Part shown: piece by piece, positions 1-12,048 of the stretch
Position numbering within the stretch: the first letter of the stretch is position 1
Layout of the letters: each line of letters begins with the position of its first letter
Assembly (NCBI RefSeq): GCF_018139145.2
Contig: NC_059471.1
Span: 210,943,494 to 211,007,493, forward strand
Length of the DNA: 64,000 bases
Direction of reading: 5' to 3'
From: Gymnogyps californianus
Lineage: Eukaryota > Chordata > Aves > Accipitriformes > Cathartidae
Program-made: the position numbers and the translations under genes
Notes under the pieces: generated by a model
Databases searched by the model: none
What the model saw: only the letters and a program-made list of their open reading frames with translations
Told to the model about the DNA's origin: nothing

Positions 1-961
1 AGATAGAATAAAAAATAAATAACATTGGAAGCAAATGTGTCTGTTGGACATGTTCCCCCAAATGTAACTTGCGTGCTTCTGTCATGCCCCCTTCAGTTGT
101 ATCTATTCAGCATGATCAACTTGACGGGTCTCTTTTGTTCTCCCTGAATTTACTTGTGCTCCAAGGAAAATAAATGAGAGAATTGCAAGTATGTGACCAC
201 TTGTTCTTGGCTCTCCAAGACTGAGGTACCAGTATGGTACTTCTTGATTGCTCTAAGAGCATCTTTGTATCTGAAAACATTAAACTTCTGTCTGGGAGGA
301 CACTTGAAGTTATTTTTATACAGAGGCATTTTCTTTGTCTAGTGGGATATTGAAATTGCGTTGCAGTGCTGTTTGAGGAGTTAAAATTCCTCTTCCATGC
401 TGGATCCTTCATTTATTCTTTCTCGATGAAAATCCATGTGTACATAAGAAGTCATGGACAAAATCTGTGAGAGTTACTCAGGCAGGACAAGATAGGGTAG
501 ATAAATGCTTTTGTGCTGCTTGTGCAGCAACAGCTAATTCAGCAAATGCACTGGGGAAGCACCTGCCAAATTAGTGGGTGTATTAAACTTGAGCCAAGCT
601 CAGCTAAAACATCCCCCGAATCCAAATCTCTTTTCTTTGTTTTGGAGCAAGGTAACGGGGAAACACAGAAATGGATTGTGCATTCTCAATTGATCATGTA
701 ACAGCAGATGGTTAAAAGGAGCCTCTCAGATGCTCTTAAGGCAGCATATTCCTGCTACGTGATTATTTATATTATTCATGTCCCACTGTTGCACCTACTG
801 GGGATCTGAAAGCAGCTTTATGGGTTGTGACTTTTGTGGTGATGAGCACTAGAGACTCGTGGAATTAATATTTTTTTAATTGTTATTGCTTGAGCATTGA
901 TTAACTTTGTTTAAGGACCTTTAAGGGATTCTGTCATTGAGCTTGACTGGTTTATTGGTAT

Positions 962-1103
962 GAGCCTGAATCTCAGAATGAAACTCGGGGACTACACTGC
1001 CAGCTCTGTTCCTGTCTGCCGTTGGCGTGGTGAATCCTTTGTGCCTCAGTTTTCTTTTTATGTGAAACTCGCCTGTGCTTTTGTAAATGTTTGCTTTGAA
1101 AGG
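962..1103 (+). repeat. Degenerate MIR-like SINE remnant
   Basis: The block reads like the body of a tRNA-derived core-SINE: ccagctctgttcctg, then gtgcctcagttttc at 1040-1053, then tttgtaaatgtttgctttgaaa. These correspond to the usual order of the 'gctctgccactg', 'gtgcctcagttt' and 'ttgtaaagcgctttgaga' segments of old vertebrate SINEs. Divergence is high and the limits are approximate. Confidence 0.45.
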
Positions 1104-2099
1104 GTGTGGGTAGAAATCACACTATCTTAATTGTATTGTTTGCGTATAATATTACACAGTGACTCTGCAGGACTGGGTTGGTGGCCTCCAGCCAGACTGA
1201 GGTTTGCAAAGGGTGTGAGAGGATTCACTGAGTGGGAACTAGGTGCCCTATTTTGCTGGCTGTGTTTGGAAATCCTAGCTGAAATCATTTGCAGCTTAAT
1301 CACACATGGAAAGCATCTTCCGTTCCCAAGGGAGTTTTATTCATTCAAGTTTGCTGCTAGTAGAGTTCATGTTACATTAGCAAACCACGATTCCTGACCT
1401 CGGAGTTGAATACATGTTTTTAAAAATAGAGATGGGACAGAAGAAAGAAGAATAAATAGACTTCATTTTAAGGGCTTGCCAAAAGCAAATCTACGTGATG
1501 CAAAATATTACATCAAACTTTCTGAGAAAGGATTGAATCAATTTGTTTTTCAGGGGCTCATGTTAAAAAAATAGTCCATTGTTTATGACAGACAGTTGTA
1601 GGGTAATTCTGCGTTTTTCATCTTCGCATAAGCAAATGGAAGACTTGTCTTGAAGAAGCAGCAGGTTATTTTCAGATGTACTTTAATGGAGAGCTGTCAG
1701 TGATACATGCCTTCTAGAAGACTTGCAGCCCCATCAATGCAACAGAACTGATAGAGGAGTACAGAAAACCAAATATTTACAGAGCAGGTTATTTTGGGTG
1801 AAGGTTGGATATCTAACATTTGAGTTGTTTTAGTTGTGGTAAGCCTGACGTGAACACTGAAGAAGTATGAATCGTTGTGTCCTTATTTAAAAAAAGAAAA
1901 GAACTGTAGCTAGTTCATTCATTGCCTATGGTAAATAGAATAGACTTCCACGCACTTTTTATTAATGGCATGGTGCTATGTGGTATATGCTGAGAACTGT
2001 GCTGTGGTTCGTGTTTTTGGGGGGTTTGGGGTTTTTTTTATATGGCATGCAATTAAACAGTGAGGGATTTGAGATACGAGTTCAGTGAAGGGGCACTGA

Positions 2100-2508
2100 G
2101 ATGGGCTGGAGGCCGGGGCGCAGGTGCTGTGGCAGAGGCTGAGGGACCTGGGCTGGCTCAGCCTGGAGCAGAGGCAGGGTTGGGGGGACCTAACAGCAGC
2201 CCCCCGTGCCTGGGAGGAACGAGAAGATGGAGCCAGGCCCTTCACCGTGGTGCATGGCTGGAGGGTGAGAGGCAATGGGCATGAGTTGAAACAAGAGGTT
2301 CATATAGGTGTAAGGAAAAACTTCACCATGAAGGTAGGTGATCGGGGTTGCCCACAGAGACTGTGCAGCCTTGGAGGACTTCAGGACCTTACTGGGTAAA
2401 GTCCTGAGCAACCCAGTCTGATCTCACAGCTGTTCCTGCTCTCAGCAGGAGGTTGGATTAGAAATCTTCCAAGTTTCATCTGACCTCAATTTTCCGATGA
2501 TCCTGTAT
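2100..2508 (+). mobile_element. CR1 LINE 3' fragment, sense orientation
   Basis: The block has the CR1 order of segments: gctgagggacctgggctggctcagcctggagcag, a shortened middle, gagccaggcccttcac, ggtgcatggctggagg, gcaatgggcatgagttgaaac, a ggaaaaacttcaccatgaag segment, then ctgagcaacccagtctgatc, the sequence for AGGAGGTTGGATTAGA, and a degraded tail ending gatcctgta. It is 5'-truncated, as is typical of CR1, with small deletions. No open frame of useful length survives. It lies in the FAM107B intron in the gene's own direction. Confidence 0.85.
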
Positions 2509-4362
2509 ATTTGGCACGTGTGGTGATAGCTGGTTGCTTGATTGAAGAAAGAAGGACTCTGAAGGGATGATGGGAGAAGTATTTTTATTGCATCATCAAT
2601 GTCAGTAAGAGGTTTATGTCATGTACAGCAATATCCTTACATAGTTTTGAACTGCGGGCAACTTCTATATTAGTTTCAGAGGTCCCTGTGAGAACTGGCA
2701 CCCCCACAGAGTTCAAAAACGCTACATATAAACTTGCCTTGAAAAACTAATGCAGGGGCCACCCTGAGGGCGGCTCACACTGGTAGGCTGTTTCTCATTG
2801 GATTTGCTCCGTAGAAACTTGGTGTGTGAGATGTAGCACCAATAAAACACAATTCACATCATCCATTCAAACAAAGAAGCTGAAAGGGCTATGCCGGGTC
2901 CATTGGACACGTTCAGATCCAGAGTGGCTTCCCTGCATCTGCTGAAAACTTAGTCCTATCCTTTTGCTTCTTCATCTGTAAGTGCACATGCAGCCCGAGG
3001 AGGGTGATGGTGGTACTGTTCAGTATTAATGTACGGAAGTATTAGTGGAAGTCTTTCCACTATATCCCGTGGATTTTGAATCAGACCTGAGCAACAATAT
3101 GAGATTCCTAATGAAAGAAAATAGTTTAGGGATTAAACCGAGACTGAACTTAGACAGGTTTTACAGCCTGTGGAGTGAGAGAGGGAGGGAAGGGCTGGTA
3201 ACAGTGGGATCTGAATTAAAGCGCTTATTCAGCTTTTACTGGAAAATACATGGCAAATCCCAGTGATTCTCTGATTTGTCTCATAGCCCCGTACCGTACA
3301 GTATGCAGCATTCAGCTGTTCTGCCAGTCAGGCTAATGGAGGTCTCTCGCCTTTTCTTTCATGTCCCATTGATTCATCTCTGTAAACCCACATGCTGTGA
3401 GATTAGGGGTTTTTGGGTCTGAGGGGCCAATGTTTCATCAAACTGATAATTGCAGATTCTGTGTGCAGGTTTCCACGACAGCGAACAGAGGCAGAATTGC
3501 TCTGCATGTGCTTTGGTTTGGATGCTGAACTTCTTGTGACTGAGGCTTTTTAATGGAAGGGGGTATGAATGGTCATGTATCAATTATTTTAAAACTATAG
3601 TTTGTCAGCTGTTGATTAAAAGTGTTGTGATTTGGTGTATAGATATGTTTTCTATAGCAGGATAGGAAAATGCCACATTTCCAGATGATATAAATCATCA
3701 AGACTTCATTGCCTTCAGATCAGTGGATTTCTGTGGATTTTCACTGGGTGAAATATGGCCTTTAAGAAACAACCTCACCCAACTTTTTCTCCTCTACCTT
3801 TCCACTCAAAAATCTGTACCCCATCCCAACAATTGCAGATCTGGCAATTTCCACATGGAAGCTTTTGCTCGGTACAGTGCAGTTCAGGGCTTATCCACAG
3901 AAGGTGTTTTCCCCATAGCTGACATGATACTGATGGCAGAAAAATGAGACTCTATATTGTTTTGGTACACATGTATAGTATTTAATGTAGTCAGTATTTA
4001 AAATGTCTTTGGGTTCTTAGTATTGCTGATCTAAAAATGCTTCATCTAAGTAGGCTTATTAAAATCAGTAGGGCTCTTCACGTGCTTAACATAAATTATT
4101 TGTCTGGTTCTTCTTAAAATGGGGGGAATCTGTGTCTCCAAGTCGATGGATGAAGCCTGTAAGAGATGACATTGTTGTGAAATTGCCGACTATTTAAAAA
4201 GATGCTACTGATGTTTGCTCTGAGAGCCTTTACTTATTACAGACAAAATTAATTTAGGAAAAGCATAACTCTTACCAATGTAATATGCTGCCTTTATGTT
4301 TTAACACATCCTTAAAAAGCCTTTCAGTGTAGATTTACTGCAGTTTTCCCCCTGTTTTACAG

Positions 4363-4546
4363 ATACTGTGAACAAGGACACTGAACCCAAAGATCCATAT
4401 CCCATTCCAAGAAAGATTATGGCTGAACCAGACTACATAGATGATGACAATCCCGAATTAATTAGACCTCAGAAATTAATTAATCCTGTGAAGTCATCCC
4501 GGAATCATCAAGATCTCCATAGAGAGCTGCTTATGAATCAGAAAAG
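4363..4546 (+). CDS. FAM107B: FAM107B coding exon 1 of 3 in window (N-terminus, start codon at 4419)
   Basis: This exon encodes residues 1-42 and two bases of codon 43 of the short isoform, starting [14 protein letters not shown] and ending in [10 protein letters not shown]. The ATG at 4419-4421 has A at -3 and G at +4, a strong Kozak context, and matches the known start of the short protein. Upstream of the ATG, 18 further codons (4365-4418, [18 protein letters not shown]) stay open to the acceptor at 4361-4362 with no stop. They may be 5' UTR in short transcripts or coding in longer isoforms that splice in from an upstream exon. The PQKLINP and SRNHQDLH segments are typical of the FAM107 (DUF1151) domain. 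The donor is AAAAG|GTAAGA. Confidence 0.95.
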
Positions 4547-5596
4547 GTAAGAGTCTAAAAATCACTTGTGCCACCCTCCCACCCCGAACACGCAGCTTGA
4601 GTTTTAGTTTCATCAAAATGATGTTCTACCCAAAACCCAGCAGACACTTTTGTTCCAGATCTTGTAGATGAAAAGACTGATTCTTAACCGTGGCATTTGT
4701 TTCTGTTTGAATTTCAGTTGCTCTGCAAAAGCTTGCTGTAAAAGACTTCTCATTTTGTTTTTGTGAATACTCACAAAGGGTCAGTTTCAAGAGGAAGCAG
4801 TTCAGTTCTCCCCTATCACATTTCATATTGGTTACCTGGGCACTGTAATTTGCCTTGAACTCTTAACTTTATCAAGTATTTGACAAAATTTTACTATTAC
4901 CAGCAGGATGATAAAATCTGTGGGTTTTCACCGTTCCCAGTGCGCTGAGTTTATGGGGCCACTTTTAAATCAAAGAAATCATATATTTTATTTCACATGA
5001 AACTGCGCTCTACTTACTTGATCTTTCTTGCAATGCAGTGTGATAGTCTGTTGCCTGCTCTGCTGCTGCACAAGTGTTTCTTTGTATGTTATGCAAATGC
5101 TGCTTCCTCCATTCTGGGATGGGATGCACAGCTGTTGCTCTATGTATTGCTTTTAAAGATGTAAATAACTGGAACTTGATTTCATCAACTTCAGAGACAC
5201 AGGACACTTGGCCCAGAAATAGCTGAAGTTCTGTTATTAAATCTCTTCAGCAACAGAGGACTCATTTAGAAAACATATTAAGAAAACAGCCACCAGACCA
5301 CACGGTGAAGGAAAAGTCACCAAGCCTGTTGATGCTCCTCCATTTAAACAAACAGAAACTAACTATGTTATAAATTAGTGATTTGGTTCATTGAAGCCAC
5401 CCAAAATGGACTTTCCAAAGGTGAGGGCGTGGGGATCTACAAAACACAAGTGGAAGAACAGTATTTCAGAGCACATTTGAGAATAAAGCTGCTGGTAGCA
5501 GCCATTCAGGCTTTTTGAGACCCAGGACCTTGATAAAGGAGAGGAGGAAGCTATTGTCTATTTGGCAGGAAGAGTCACATTATGAAAGTTTCTCTT

Positions 5597-5611
5597 CCCC
5601 CCCCCCCCCCC
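5597..5611 (+). repeat. Poly(C) tract, 15 bases
   Basis: Uninterrupted C homopolymer inside a FAM107B intron. It resembles the longer tract before the next exon. The exact length may be unreliable in assembly. Confidence 0.85.
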
Positions 5612-8530
5612 GGCAGGGTAGTATTTTGAGGGGAGAATGGGTCTTTGCTATGTGTAATAGCAAAATCCTCAAAAATGCCAGGCTTAGATACTTAATTCTA
5701 AATGAATTGCAAACACAATACAGCATTTCTTTAGTGATGAAGAAGTAGAAAAGTTTTACTGAATGCCAACTGAATTGGAAGAAACTGGCCTAAATAGGTG
5801 TTTGTCCTATTTTTCATTAATGGGATTAAACATCAAAGTCAGTTCTTAGCACCAAGAAGTTTATAGTCATTGAAAGAAAGATAGTTGAAGTTTCCCGACT
5901 TATGATCTTATTCTAAAGGATGTGGAGGCTGCAATAAATTAAGGCTATTTTTTTTTCTTTTAAGTTTATGAATGCATAAAGCACTTTCAAATAGTATGGA
6001 GTTCTTTTCTTCTAGGAGAATATCCTATTACACAGAGGAGTTGTGCAGCCCTCAATACCCACTCTTCTCTTACTGTGATTTTGATTAGCTGCAGCTGTTA
6101 ATTTTAGATTCTTATTTATTGGTGCAGACGGGGGGGTTCACTGGCAGAAAAACTGGTATTTTGAGAAGAGGGTTAGTCTTCTGTGCTTCCTGCCACTGTA
6201 GCTCTGATATGAGGCTTTTCGGTAATGTAGATATTAGGCTTGTGTTCTGCTTTGTTACTGTAAACTGTCATATGTGTGGAGGACTTTTAGTGCTCTTATA
6301 GAAGTCTGCTTAACATGCACCTTATTTTATTGTGAAGACTCAGTGTAGGCACCAGCAGCTTCACTTTTTGACCAGTCAGCTCTGAACAGCCATTTCTGGA
6401 TCTTAGAAGATACTAGCCAGTGCTGGTCTGATCATTCTCCACGCCTACTGTGAGCAGTGTCTGGTGGGTCTTGAACCGATGTAGTTAGTTAGTTGCAGAA
6501 ATGGTAGTTGTTTTGGGCAAACAAAGATCCAGGTAGTGGTACCTCAAGGCACTGGTCACTTATCTTAAACTATTTTTACTTATTAGGAGTCAGCCTCAGC
6601 TCTGCAGAGTATTGGTCCTGTCCCTTCCAGAGGTTTTAACCCTATCAGCTCTAACTTGTGTTATAGCACACTTTGCTTACTCTGTATCAAAGCTTTAGGA
6701 TTTTTCATTTAACCAGAACAATCACTAGGAGGTGATACAAGACTCCCAGTTAATCCAGTAGCCGCCTGTTTGTTGCTTTTCCTTTTTACCTGAGAGTGGA
6801 AATAGGATTGACGTTACAGGTGTTCTGTTACAGATCTGACTGCCCACCCCACTTGGTAAGACTGAGAGGTTGTATTTACTTGTATCTTCTGCACGACCCC
6901 TTTATTACAGCTACAGCGTATCTAAATCAGTCTTGTGCCTCCGCTTTGTTATGGTGCAACCTTACTGAAAAAAAGCGGGAACGAGTAACATTACTTAGCA
7001 GCTTGCCTCTGGTTCGTGGCTGTCTTGATTGCTAATTGCCAACATGGAAGTTTCAATGTTGATTCCACTCTCACTGATCCAGTAGTATTAGTATTAGTAA
7101 TAAAAAAATCACTCCAGCTTTTCTCTGCCTGACGTATGTGTTAAAATGTAATTAAAATAGTATGAAACATAAAATATGAACACAGTCTTGTAGCTTCTGT
7201 TTCATTCAGGCCATGAGATCTATTACAGCAAATAGGGAACAGCATTTGGTGTTGCTAAATGTTTGATTTGCTGTCCGGGTATCTACAGGGATAGAGTGTT
7301 GCATAATATATGGAGTCATTCATAGATGTCACCATAAAATGGCATTTTAATGTATTATTGGACAAGCTGTCAGATATGCATATTATGGAAGAATTAGGCA
7401 ACCACAGATACATAGCAAGTAGGGCAGGGTAAAAATACGCTTTCTGAAAGGTTATTCAGATTATTGAATTTCTTAAAGTTGAAATAAAAAATGGTTGATG
7501 TTAAACTTGGTGCTGGATGTTTTCACATAATAGTCTTCACAGCGAAGACGACAGTAACAAAGGCAAATTTTGGATCTTTCTGCTCTAACTTAAGTGATGC
7601 TAATATCTGAATAACAGGGAGAGCTTTGAATCTTACCATAACAAATTTTGAAAACATCATAGCATAACAGAGATAAAAGAAATAGCTGAAGTCACAAAAA
7701 TAAGTAGGAGTGAGTGTGTATCTGTGTGTGTGTGCCTGTATAAAGTCATGCATCTTCCCAAAGAGTAAGCTTTCTCTTTTTAGAGTAGTTGGCTTGGAAA
7801 GCAATTTGTGCTGAACAGACTGGAAACATTCAGTTGATGTAGTACCTAAAGTCTTGTGAGAGGGAGAATCCTCCAGCCTTTGTCTGGTCTCCAAGGTGAC
7901 TGCAACTTTTTTAATTCTGGATTTTTGTTGTCTTAGCCTCTTTGTGATTTTGAGTGTAGCCTGGGAGCTCTCACAGGCAATAGCTTCGCAGCCAGGCATG
8001 GGTAAAGCTCTCACATTTTCAAGGAAGGATAGAATCCACGATTTCCAGGAGCAGTGTGACAAAACCCAGAGGGAGACCACTTTTTAGTTCTGTCCATGGA
8101 AACTTCTGTGGGTACAGTACCCTGCATAAGACTGTCTGAACACAATCTCTCTGAGTTATCAGTCTGCAAGGGAAGCCTTTTGTCCAAAATTTGTTTCTAG
8201 CTCTGCTAGAGTCTTGATTTGTGATGGGTTTTTAAATCCATTCTTCTGGAATTGAGAGAACAGAGGGAAGACTAAAGATGAAAGTCAAAATAGTGAATTA
8301 TACAGGAGAAATGCTAGCATGCACATTAAGGGGAAATATCCGTAGTAATAATATGGCTTAAATTCTAGTTTAGGATTTTGGTTAGAAACCAGGCAAATGT
8401 CTGCATGTTTTTTCCTTTTAATTAATTATTTGTATTCCAATGTATCTAAATAGGCAACTACAGGACTTTAGAAAACCTGCCTACAATTCTGTGTGAATTT
8501 CTGCTAATTAAATTCTCTTTCTTCCCTGTT

Positions 8531-8549
8531 CCCCCCCCCCCCCCCCCCC
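8531..8549 (+). repeat. Poly(C) tract, 19 bases, in the splice acceptor region of exon 2
   Basis: Nineteen uninterrupted C residues lie 23 bases upstream of the acceptor AG at 8571-8572, in the region that should serve as polypyrimidine tract. It could bind poly(C)-binding proteins in the pre-mRNA. The exact length may be unreliable in assembly. Confidence 0.85.
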
Positions 8550-8572
8550 GACTCCTCCCATTTAATTTGAAG

Positions 8573-8726
8573 GGGTCTTGCACCTCAGAACAAACCGGAG
8601 CTACAGAAGGTGATGGAGAAAAGGAAACGAGATCAAGTTATTAAACAACAAAAAGAAGAGGAAGCACAAAAGAAGAAATCAGACCTGGAAATAGAGCTAC
8701 TGAAACGGCAGCAGAAACTGGAGCAG
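8573..8726 (+). CDS. FAM107B: FAM107B coding exon 2 of 3 in window (central helix)
   Basis: This exon completes Arg43 and encodes residues 44-94, from [18 protein letters not shown] to [10 protein letters not shown]. It is the core of the FAM107/DUF1151 domain, dominated by Lys, Glu, Gln and regularly spaced Leu, consistent with a long helix or coiled coil. The run [12 protein letters not shown] carries one more Gln than the human protein as I recall it. The exon is 154 bases: one base to finish the split codon, then 51 codons. The donor is GAGCAG|GTAAGA. The upstream polypyrimidine region is unusual in holding a 19-C homopolymer. Confidence 0.96.
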
Positions 8727-9934
8727 GTAAGATGGGGAATAACACTACCTTTACACATCCATATCCGAGCTACTCACCCGAGGCTCCCTTTGTAGACAGG
8801 AAAGAAGCAGCAGCTGATTTTTGGCACATTTCCTCTGATCAAATGCAGATATCTTTTTTTTAGGATGGGTCAAATCACACACTACAATTACCTATTTGTT
8901 GTCACTTACTGTATAGGAACTGCATATGGTGTCTGCCTTTGGTCAAATGAATCCTGCACCAGACAACAGGAATGTGTGTGGAGCACTGACCTTATTTAAC
9001 CATTGAAACTGTGGTGAATTAGTCAACTTTTGTAGTCTTAACTATTAAGAGATGATCTACTAAGAATGGCTGTTAGGCTGTAGTACCTCAAAACTGGCGG
9101 ATGCTTAAAGAATAAAAAAATCAATAGATTCTTTCTCCTGTGTTACGTAAGAAACTAGATGACTTTAAAAAGATCTTTTGTAGCCTTAAAACGTGTGACC
9201 TCATTGGCATTATCAAACGAAGGAAAAGATCCTCAAACCCTGAGTATGGAGATGATGTGGAGTTGGAATTCATTGTGGTGAAGTGTACTGCTAGGCACAG
9301 GGCCAGCCAAACGACTCTGTGCCTCTTAAGGCACTTTGTGTACCTGCGAGGAAATATCTCTATGGTGAAACACCTCATCAAAGAAGTCACTGTGCATCAA
9401 GCGTTGCATTTTTTTTTAAATAAATGAATGTTTTAGAACAGTATCTCCTGTTTTTCTCAATGGAAATCAATTAAGCCAAATAATTACTCTATTGAAAATG
9501 AGGTGTAATCCAGTCATTATTTAGGTTTTGGGGGTTTTAGTATAGTGGGTTTTTTTAGTTAGGCTTAGAAATATTTTTGGAGGGAGAACACTATTATATT
9601 TTTAATAGTGTCATCCTGTCACTTTTCCTTTCTGCTCTTAGGGGCCCAGCTTCAAATGGTTCAGCTTGTGGGAAGGTTTGATTTGAAACTGAGCCATCCG
9701 AGGACATATGTAGAATAGAAAATTCTGTTAGGAGAGGAAAGTCCTGCCCGTTGCAAACGATGTTGTGACTTTGTAAACATCATAGGAATGGCATTAATTT
9801 ACAACGTGACTCATGGAGGAACATTGTCATGATTTACTGTAACAAGGCATGTCCCTTGCCAGTGAACCAGAGACAAAGGAGAGATTATTTAGGTGAGCTG
9901 TACGTGGTCCCCATTAATCAGGGAGACCCTGGTC

Positions 9935-9972
<38 letters not shown>

Positions 9973-10751
9973 CCTTTCAGGAGCTGTTGTTAGTTTTCTA
10001 AAGGGTTGTTTCTTCCTTTCTGCCGACGTATCTGCCTTCACTGAGGATTGCTAAGCAATCTGTATTCTGTGCGATGTGTAAGCCGTGTTCTCTATGGGCA
10101 CTGTATAACTTTGCCCCATAGAGCAGAGCGTCTAACTTCACATGGTAATTTTGAGTGTCTGCATGGGCAGGAGCTCCACCTTGGTTAAAAATGTCAGTGA
10201 ATGGGCTCTCAAAAATGAACAGCTAAGGGCCAAGGAGGATTTTTAATTTTTTTAATTGCTTTTTGTGATAGACAAAACAGATACACCAAAAGAGGCTCAA
10301 GTTAGATACAGAAATTCATACCTAGACACTCAGAAATAAATTCTGCAAGTGTGCTCAGTAGTAGCTGTTCACATGTGTTCTCCCACAAGGCACATTCGTC
10401 CTTGTCCTGTTGTAAAAGCCAGAGAAGGGAATTATTGTTGTTTCTTTAATGAAGATGTCCAAGAATTTCTTCAAAAATGCTTCATCTTGTTCTTGTACTG
10501 GGCTTGCAGAGTTTTTGTCCGTCTGGCAAAGGTGGACATCTGGAACGAGCTAGAGCCAAGGATTTGAAAAGATTTATCGTTTATGAGAACAGATACTCCC
10601 AAAGAAATGCAACTTTATCTTTTCCATGAGAGAAAGAAAGGAAGCAGTTTAAAGAGTTTTGCGTGGCCAGTTATTGAAACCTTTAGTTTTTTGTCTTCTG
10701 TTCTGATGATCTGTTTTATATACTCCTTTTCACATGTGATTCCCTTTTAAG
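8727..10751 (+). other. FAM107B: FAM107B intron between coding exons 2 and 3
   Basis: GT-AG intron of 2,025 bases that separates two whole codons. It contains a pure 31-A tract (9939-9969) followed at once by a small perfect hairpin sequence (AGCTCC, 5-base loop, GGAGCT, 9969-9985). Overlapping open frames at 9121-9427 on both strands show no homology that I recognise. Nothing else notable is visible. Confidence 0.9.
9939..9969 (+). repeat. Poly(A) tract, 31 bases
   Basis: Pure A homopolymer in the last FAM107B intron. No AATAAA or recognised gene copy precedes it, so it is not clearly the tail of a retrocopy. CR1 elements do not leave poly(A) tails. Slippage expansion is the simplest explanation. 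Confidence 0.85.
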
Positions 10752-10868
10752 CTGGAACTGGAGCAACAGAAGATACAGGAAGAGCAGGAAAATGCACCTG
10801 AATTTGTCAAAGTCAAGGGCAACTTGAGGAGGACGGTCCAGGAAGCAACAGAAGCACCAGACTCCTAG
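10752..10868 (+). CDS. FAM107B: FAM107B coding exon 3 of 3 (C-terminus, stop TAG 10866-10868)
   Basis: This terminal coding exon encodes residues 95-132, beginning [18 protein letters not shown] and ending QEATEAPDS. It continues the charged helix of the preceding exon and then carries the [13 protein letters not shown] motif that is strongly conserved in FAM107B. The last ten or so residues differ from the mammalian tail, the usual variable end of the protein. The acceptor follows a short pyrimidine tract (tcccttttaag). The stop is followed by the long 3' UTR in the same exon. Confidence 0.95.
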   Translation: MELEQQKIQEEQENAPEFVKVKGNLRRTVQEATEAPDS

Positions 10869-12042
10869 AGCCAGCGCCTGCTAAGACTTCCAGCTTTCCT
10901 GCAGAGAGAGGCTTTTGCAAGTTGTCTCAGATTTGCCGCTCAAGAGGGAAAATAACAGCATCCAGCTGACACTTACTGAAGATGAGATTTTTAATTCCTG
11001 GGACGTGTGGATTAAAAAGACATAAACAGATCGACTTGCCAAATGCAGTCCTGAGATCAATGGATAAGGAGTCTGTTTGTCAGTTCAGTGTCATGGACCA
11101 GTCTGACGTGCTTACTCAGAGATTTTAACCAGGGATACTAGAGAAACTCCTTCAGTGTTGCACTGCTTTATCTCTTGTGATCCTAGTTTAGTGGAGATAC
11201 ACAGATTATATTTTGCTTTAAAACAGAACAAAAATCCTCCTGTGATATCTTATGAAGCTTTGCTGTGCAGGTAGATTTCCTCCATCTAGACCTACAGCCT
11301 GTGTATATCCCACAATAATTTGTGTTTAGTTGGAATTTTTATCAAATCTGGGAGGATATGAGGTATGTTGATCACTGCTGCCCATCCCCACTAGGATAGG
11401 CAGGCATGGGCAAGATGAGAGTGCTTAAAATTCACCAGCAGTGAAAAATTAAGCAGCCTTGAAGCCCATTTCTCCCTGTTTGGCCTGTAGAATTTCGGCT
11501 ATGAAAGAGCAGAAATCTGATGATCCTCTCACCAGAGAGAATCCAGAAGCTGATTTACCTGTCTCTAAACTTACACCGTTGTGTACAGGCCTGTGCAGTG
11601 CTACCTGTGAATTTACCTCTCAATGCAAAATGACTTGTCTTCTACTTTTTGTGTTTTGAAATCCTACTTACTTTGCTGTTGTGGCCTTTCTCCTCCAAGG
11701 ACACGCTGATCTGAGTACAGTGTTAACACATTACTTGGTAGTGTTTAAACTCATTTGCTGGAACTGAAATCAGGAATCTGATCTGCCGTCAGTTCCTGCT
11801 CTTTGCTTGCAGGAACTTGTTGCAGTTCCTGCAACAGAGCAGTATTTAAGCCAGACCAAACTGATCGTTGGAATCTACTGAAATGGAAATTTTTTCCCTA
11901 AAGTAAGACATAAAATGAAATTCATTTTATCCCATCCTTCCTGTAGCCTCAAGAAAGAAGGGAAGTGTGTTACCACTGAGTCTTGGGGTCCGATTCTGTC
12001 ACCTTCTGCCTTTCCACAAGTTGCCCCTGTGACTTGCCATTA

Positions 12043-12048
12043 AATAAA
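12043..12048 (+). terminator. Proximal polyadenylation signal AATAAA in FAM107B 3' UTR
   Basis: A canonical AATAAA lies about 1.2 kb after the stop codon, within taaataaaatattgctcag. Downstream T-rich sequence (gctcagtttatgac) is weak compared with the distal site. It may produce a shorter 3' UTR isoform lacking the AT-rich distal part. Use is inferred, not shown. Confidence 0.45.

Larger units (their letters stand above)
1..4362 (+). other. FAM107B: Intron upstream of the first visible FAM107B coding exon
   Basis: No coding exon is recognised here. The stretch ends in a good acceptor (ccccctgttttacag at 4348-4362), so it is intronic in spliced FAM107B transcripts. It holds a CR1 piece near 2.1-2.5 kb and a degenerate SINE near 1.0 kb. 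Non-coding first exons of short isoforms could lie here, but I could not identify one: there is no CpG island and no clear promoter. Confidence 0.7.
4547..8572 (+). other. FAM107B: FAM107B intron between coding exons 1 and 2
   Basis: GT-AG intron of 4,026 bases. It contains two pure C homopolymers (15 C at 5597-5611 and 19 C at 8531-8549), the second only 23 bases before the acceptor AG. A short TG-rich stretch lies near 7711-7740. No protein homology was recognised in its open frames, including a 185-codon minus-strand frame at 7523-8080. No CR1 or LTR sequence was recognised in it. Confidence 0.9.

Noticed and set aside
7523..8080. 185-codon open frame on the minus strand within a FAM107B intron
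   Set aside because: The composition is irregular, there is no recognisable domain, no promoter or splice context, and an overlapping plus-strand frame exists; most likely chance.
9121..9427. Overlapping open frames on both strands in the last FAM107B intron
   Set aside because: Neither product resembles a known family, and both-strand openness over 300 bases happens by chance. No acceptor/donor pair clearly frames it.
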